A DNA stretch of 64,000 nucleotides, taken from contig NC_045128.1 of assembly GCF_007655135.1 (NCBI RefSeq), positions 124,001 to 188,000 of the forward strand, in the 5' to 3' direction. The position numbers were made by a program, and so were the translations under genes. Source of the DNA: Punica granatum (Eukaryota > Streptophyta > Magnoliopsida > Myrtales > Lythraceae). Each line of letters begins with the position of its first letter. Position 1 is the stretch's first letter. Under the pieces are notes generated by a model. That model did not search any database, had not been told where the DNA came from, and worked only from the letters and a program-made list of their open reading frames with translations. This document shows, in pieces, positions 61,217-64,000 of this stretch.

Positions 61217-62869
61217 GAGAATGCTGCTCCTTCATCTCACTCAGGTATGGCCTACGATATCAAGCATCATGTTTCTTATGATCGTTTTTCAAACTCTCAT
61301 AAAACATTTATAGCATCACTAGACTCTGACGTTGAGCCGAGCACGTATAGGCAAGCTATCCGTGATCCACGATGGAAAGCAGCCATGCTTGATGAAATAC
61401 GTGCCTTAGAGAGTAATCATACGTGGACTCTTGAACCATTACCACCAGGCAAGAAACCGATAGGATGTAAATGGATCTTCAAAATTAAGCGTCGAGCCGA
61501 TGAAAGCGTAGAGCGATTCAAAGCTCGCCTTGTTGCTAAAGGGTTCACGCAGGTTGAAGGAATTGATTACAATGAGACGTTTGCTCCTGTTGCTAAGATG
61601 GTTACAGTTCGATGCTTCTTAACAGTGGCATTATTTAGAGGTTGGGATCTTCATCAACTTGATGTCCACAATGCTTTTCTTCATGGGGACCTCGAGGAAG
61701 AAGTTTATATGCAGCTGCCCCCAGGTTTTGACTTGACTGATCGACACCGTGTATGCCGTCTTCGAAAGTCTCTATATGGCTTGAAACAAGCCTCCCGTAA
61801 TTGGTTTTCCAAATTTACTTCTGCATTACGCGGTTTTGGCTTTGAACAATCTGCAGCAGACCATTCATTATTCACATGGTCAAAGAACAACGATTTTGTT
61901 GCCATTCTTGTCTATGTCGATGATATTATCTTGACAGGAAACAGTCCAGCTCGTTGCACAGCCATCAAGGAATTTCTCAATCGTCATTTTCGCATCAAGG
62001 ATCTCGGTTATCTAAAGTTCTTTCTCGGTATTGAGATAGCTCGTAAAGGAGGCCAAATGTTTCTTTGTCAACGCAAGTACACATTGGATATATTGACAGA
62101 GACTGGCATGCTAAGAGCTAAACCTGCCACTTTTCCTATGGAGTAACAGCTCCGGTTGTCTACTGAAGAGGGGTTGAGGTTTTCGGATCCTGGAAAGTAT
62201 CGGAGGCTCATCGGACGTCTTGTATACTTAACTATCACACGACCGGAGTTAAGTTATCCGGTTCATATCTTGTCTCAATTCTTGCAAGATCCAAGACAAC
62301 CGCACTGGGATGCTGCGATGCGATTACTTCGATATCTCAAAGGTACACCGGGTCAAGGAATAATACTCAAGCCATCATCTCTCCAGTTAAAAGCATACTG
62401 CGATTCAGATTGGGCTAGCTGTCCAATGACTCGCCGTTCTTTATCCGGGTATTTTATCACTCTTGGGGGCTGTCCTATCTCTTGGAAAACCAAGAAACAG
62501 ACCACGGTTTCCAAATCATCTGCTGAGGCGGAATATCGTTCCATGGCGGTTACTACAAGTGAGATATTATGGTTGAAGAGTCTACTTCGGTCCTTCAAGA
62601 TTGATCACTCCGAACCTGTACAGTTATTCTGCGACAGTCAAGCTGCTCTCCACATTGCAGCAAATCCGGTATTCCATGAGAGGACAAAGCATATTGAAAT
62701 CGACTGTCACTTTATCCGAGAACATCTACAGTCAAGAACCATCATTGCCTATCATGTGTCTACTAGGATACAACTAGCTGACATCTTCACTAAAGCACTT
62801 GGAAAAGATCGTTTTAAATTTCTTCTCGACAAGTTGGGCATTCATGATCTTCACGCTCCAACTTGAGGG
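61217..62869 (+). pseudogene. Copia reverse transcriptase and RNase H, one internal stop
   Basis: After the poly-C tract a frame runs to a TAA at 62144-62146 and continues open in the same frame to the stop codon at 62867. The reverse transcriptase shows WKAAMLDEI, KPIGCKWIFKIK, KARLVAKGFTQ, QLDVHNAFLHGDL and the catalytic YVDDIILTG. After the TAA the RNase H region shows YCDSDWASCP, SAEAEYRSMA and ADIFTKALGK. The TAA sits at a linker position between the two domains. Every catalytic motif I can check is intact. Confidence 0.92.
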
Positions 62870-62873
62870 GGAG

Positions 62874-63081
62874 TATTAGGGAAGTCAATCCCGGATATAT
62901 TGCTTATTAATTCTGTATCTTTATTTACCCTGTATCTTACCATATCCACTGGAATTAGCTTGCTGTATTTTGTCTTTCCTATTTTAAGCTTCTAGACAAT
63001 TTTGGTGTATATTAAGTCATGGATGTACAATAAACCGGTGTGACAAGTGAATATAGAGAATTCCTTTCTCTCAAATTTACA
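62874..63081 (+). repeat. Copia 3' LTR, 208 bp
   Basis: It has the same length and, by eye, the same sequence as the 5' LTR. It is preceded by the GAGGGGGAG polypurine tract and followed by the GTTGT target duplication. Confidence 0.95.
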
Positions 63082-64000
63082 GTTGTTCATCCATATATTG
63101 GCGGCAACTCGGCGAGTAAAACACGATCTCAACGAGCTATTCAACATGGAGCAAAAAGATGGAGAGATGTTTCGTGCATGGTACGAGTGCTTCTTCAAGG
63201 TCGCCACTGAGATAGAGAACTTGACCCCTTGTGAAGCGATATCTACTTTCCAAAGAGGCTTGAGGAAAGGGGGCTCAAGAGAGTCTCGTCGTTACACCTT
63301 CACAGGACTTTGTCAATCTTGCAACTCGTGCCTAGAAGTTCATAAACCTTGAAGAGTCTCTCTTAAGTAAGAATGGACGTGTAGGAGAGAAGTGACGGGA
63401 CTACCCTGGAAGTGAGAGAAAGACAAAGCGACGCCCACCTCAACAATTTGAGAGATTCACGCCCCTCATTGTGCCAAGATCTACTGTCTTCCATGAAATC
63501 GAGAGGATTGAGCCCACAAAACCTTCATAGGTGACTGAAATGGGGGATGTAGGGAAATATTCTGACCAATACTGTAAGCACCATAAAGCTTGGGGACATG
63601 ACATTACGCACTGTCGAATCTTGAAAAATGATATATAAAAGGTGATTCAATGCAACCACCTCAAATCATTTGTCCAACACAACAATCAAGAAAGAAGTAC
63701 TTGCTAGTTTCACAGGGCCTACGGAAGCGTAAAAGGAAGAGAAATTCAAAATTTCATACCCGTGAAACTAATCCCAAGACCTACTAGAAGAATAAGAGTA
63801 GATTATGCGTACCTGGAATATTTCAAATTGTTGATCGAGCGTCCCACGGGTGACGCCTCTACCGGTATCCACACCGACTTTCTCAACAGGTCTTCGAGAT
63901 CGGCGGTGCTAGTAGCCAACACTCGAAGGAAACACCAGTGCAACACCCAAAATTATTAGACTAGTAGGATTAATTCAAGTTGAACAATTCAACTTAAATT
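63082..64000 (+). pseudogene. Ty3/Gypsy gag continued, 3' part, broken
   Basis: The gag frame interrupted at 58087 resumes as LFIHILAATRRVKHDLNELF and continues NMEQKDGEMFRAWYECFFK, the second half of a Gypsy gag domain. Later a zinc-knuckle-like YCKHHKAWGHDITHC appears at about 63573-63617. Stops and frameshifts (for example near 63350 and 63637) interrupt it. The rest of the element should lie beyond the window end. Confidence 0.75.

Larger units (their letters stand above)
58088..63081 (+). mobile_element. Ty1/Copia LTR retrotransposon, nested in Gypsy gag
   Basis: The element is 4994 bp and has two 208-bp LTRs, a primer-binding site TGGTATCAGAGC (58296-58307) directly after the 5' LTR, as for Copia elements primed by initiator Met-tRNA, and a polypurine tract GAGGGGGAG ending at 62873 just before the 3' LTR. 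The 5-bp target duplication GTTGT lies at 58083-58087 and 63082-63086. Gene order is gag, protease, integrase, reverse transcriptase, RNase H, which is diagnostic of Copia. The coding region carries two stops and one frameshift. Confidence 0.97.

Noticed and set aside
1..64000. CRISPR arrays, bacterial operons or a novel defence system
   Set aside because: The window is clearly a plant nuclear region; no spaced direct-repeat array or prokaryotic gene organisation was seen.

Overview
This is a plant nuclear DNA window, most likely from a eudicot. The evidence is intron-rich genes with GT-AG splicing, AT-rich intergenic DNA, plant-specific proteins (a sucrose-phosphate synthase and an SMP/C2 synaptotagmin), chloroplast-derived fragments, and plant-type Copia, Gypsy, SINE, MITE and hAT elements. 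I could not fix the species. Exon boundaries are my own hand reading: splice sites, reading phase and family protein knowledge had to agree.

Five nuclear genes are intact. An intronless ARM-repeat-type protein lies at 1567-2715 (-). A SYT4/SYT5-class synaptotagmin in 12 exons lies at 3508-10942 (-). A sucrose-phosphate synthase of the A (SPS1) type in 13 exons lies at 20703-26713 (+). A NOG1-like organellar GTPase (PDE318-like) in 12 exons lies at 32191-37526 (-). NAA35/MAK10, the NatC auxiliary subunit, in 16 exons lies at 38315-47764 (+). The last two are head to head, sharing a 788-bp interval. The five genes are functionally unrelated housekeeping or metabolic genes (membrane contact sites, sucrose synthesis, organelle ribosome assembly, N-terminal acetylation); nothing suggests a cluster.

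The gaps and introns hold a dense set of mobile elements. These include a palindromic element in a SYT intron, a retroposon with a 10-bp target duplication (16136-17713), three copies of one Tourist/Harbinger-like MITE family (15075, about 36988, 43495), a tRNA-derived SINE in a NAA35 intron, and Helitron-like ends near 48.5 and 50.5 kb. At 29.6-31.4 kb a rearranged insertion of plastid DNA (ndhH joined to atpA-atpF) has itself been hit by a 1282-bp hAT-type element with an 8-bp target duplication.

From about 48 kb to the end the window is gene-free. A 1.95-kb long-arm foldback element (54640-56593) is followed by a decayed Ty3/Gypsy element. Its gag is split by a Copia element at 58088-63081. 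The two 208-bp LTRs of the Copia element look identical, yet its gag-pol carries two stop codons and a frameshift.
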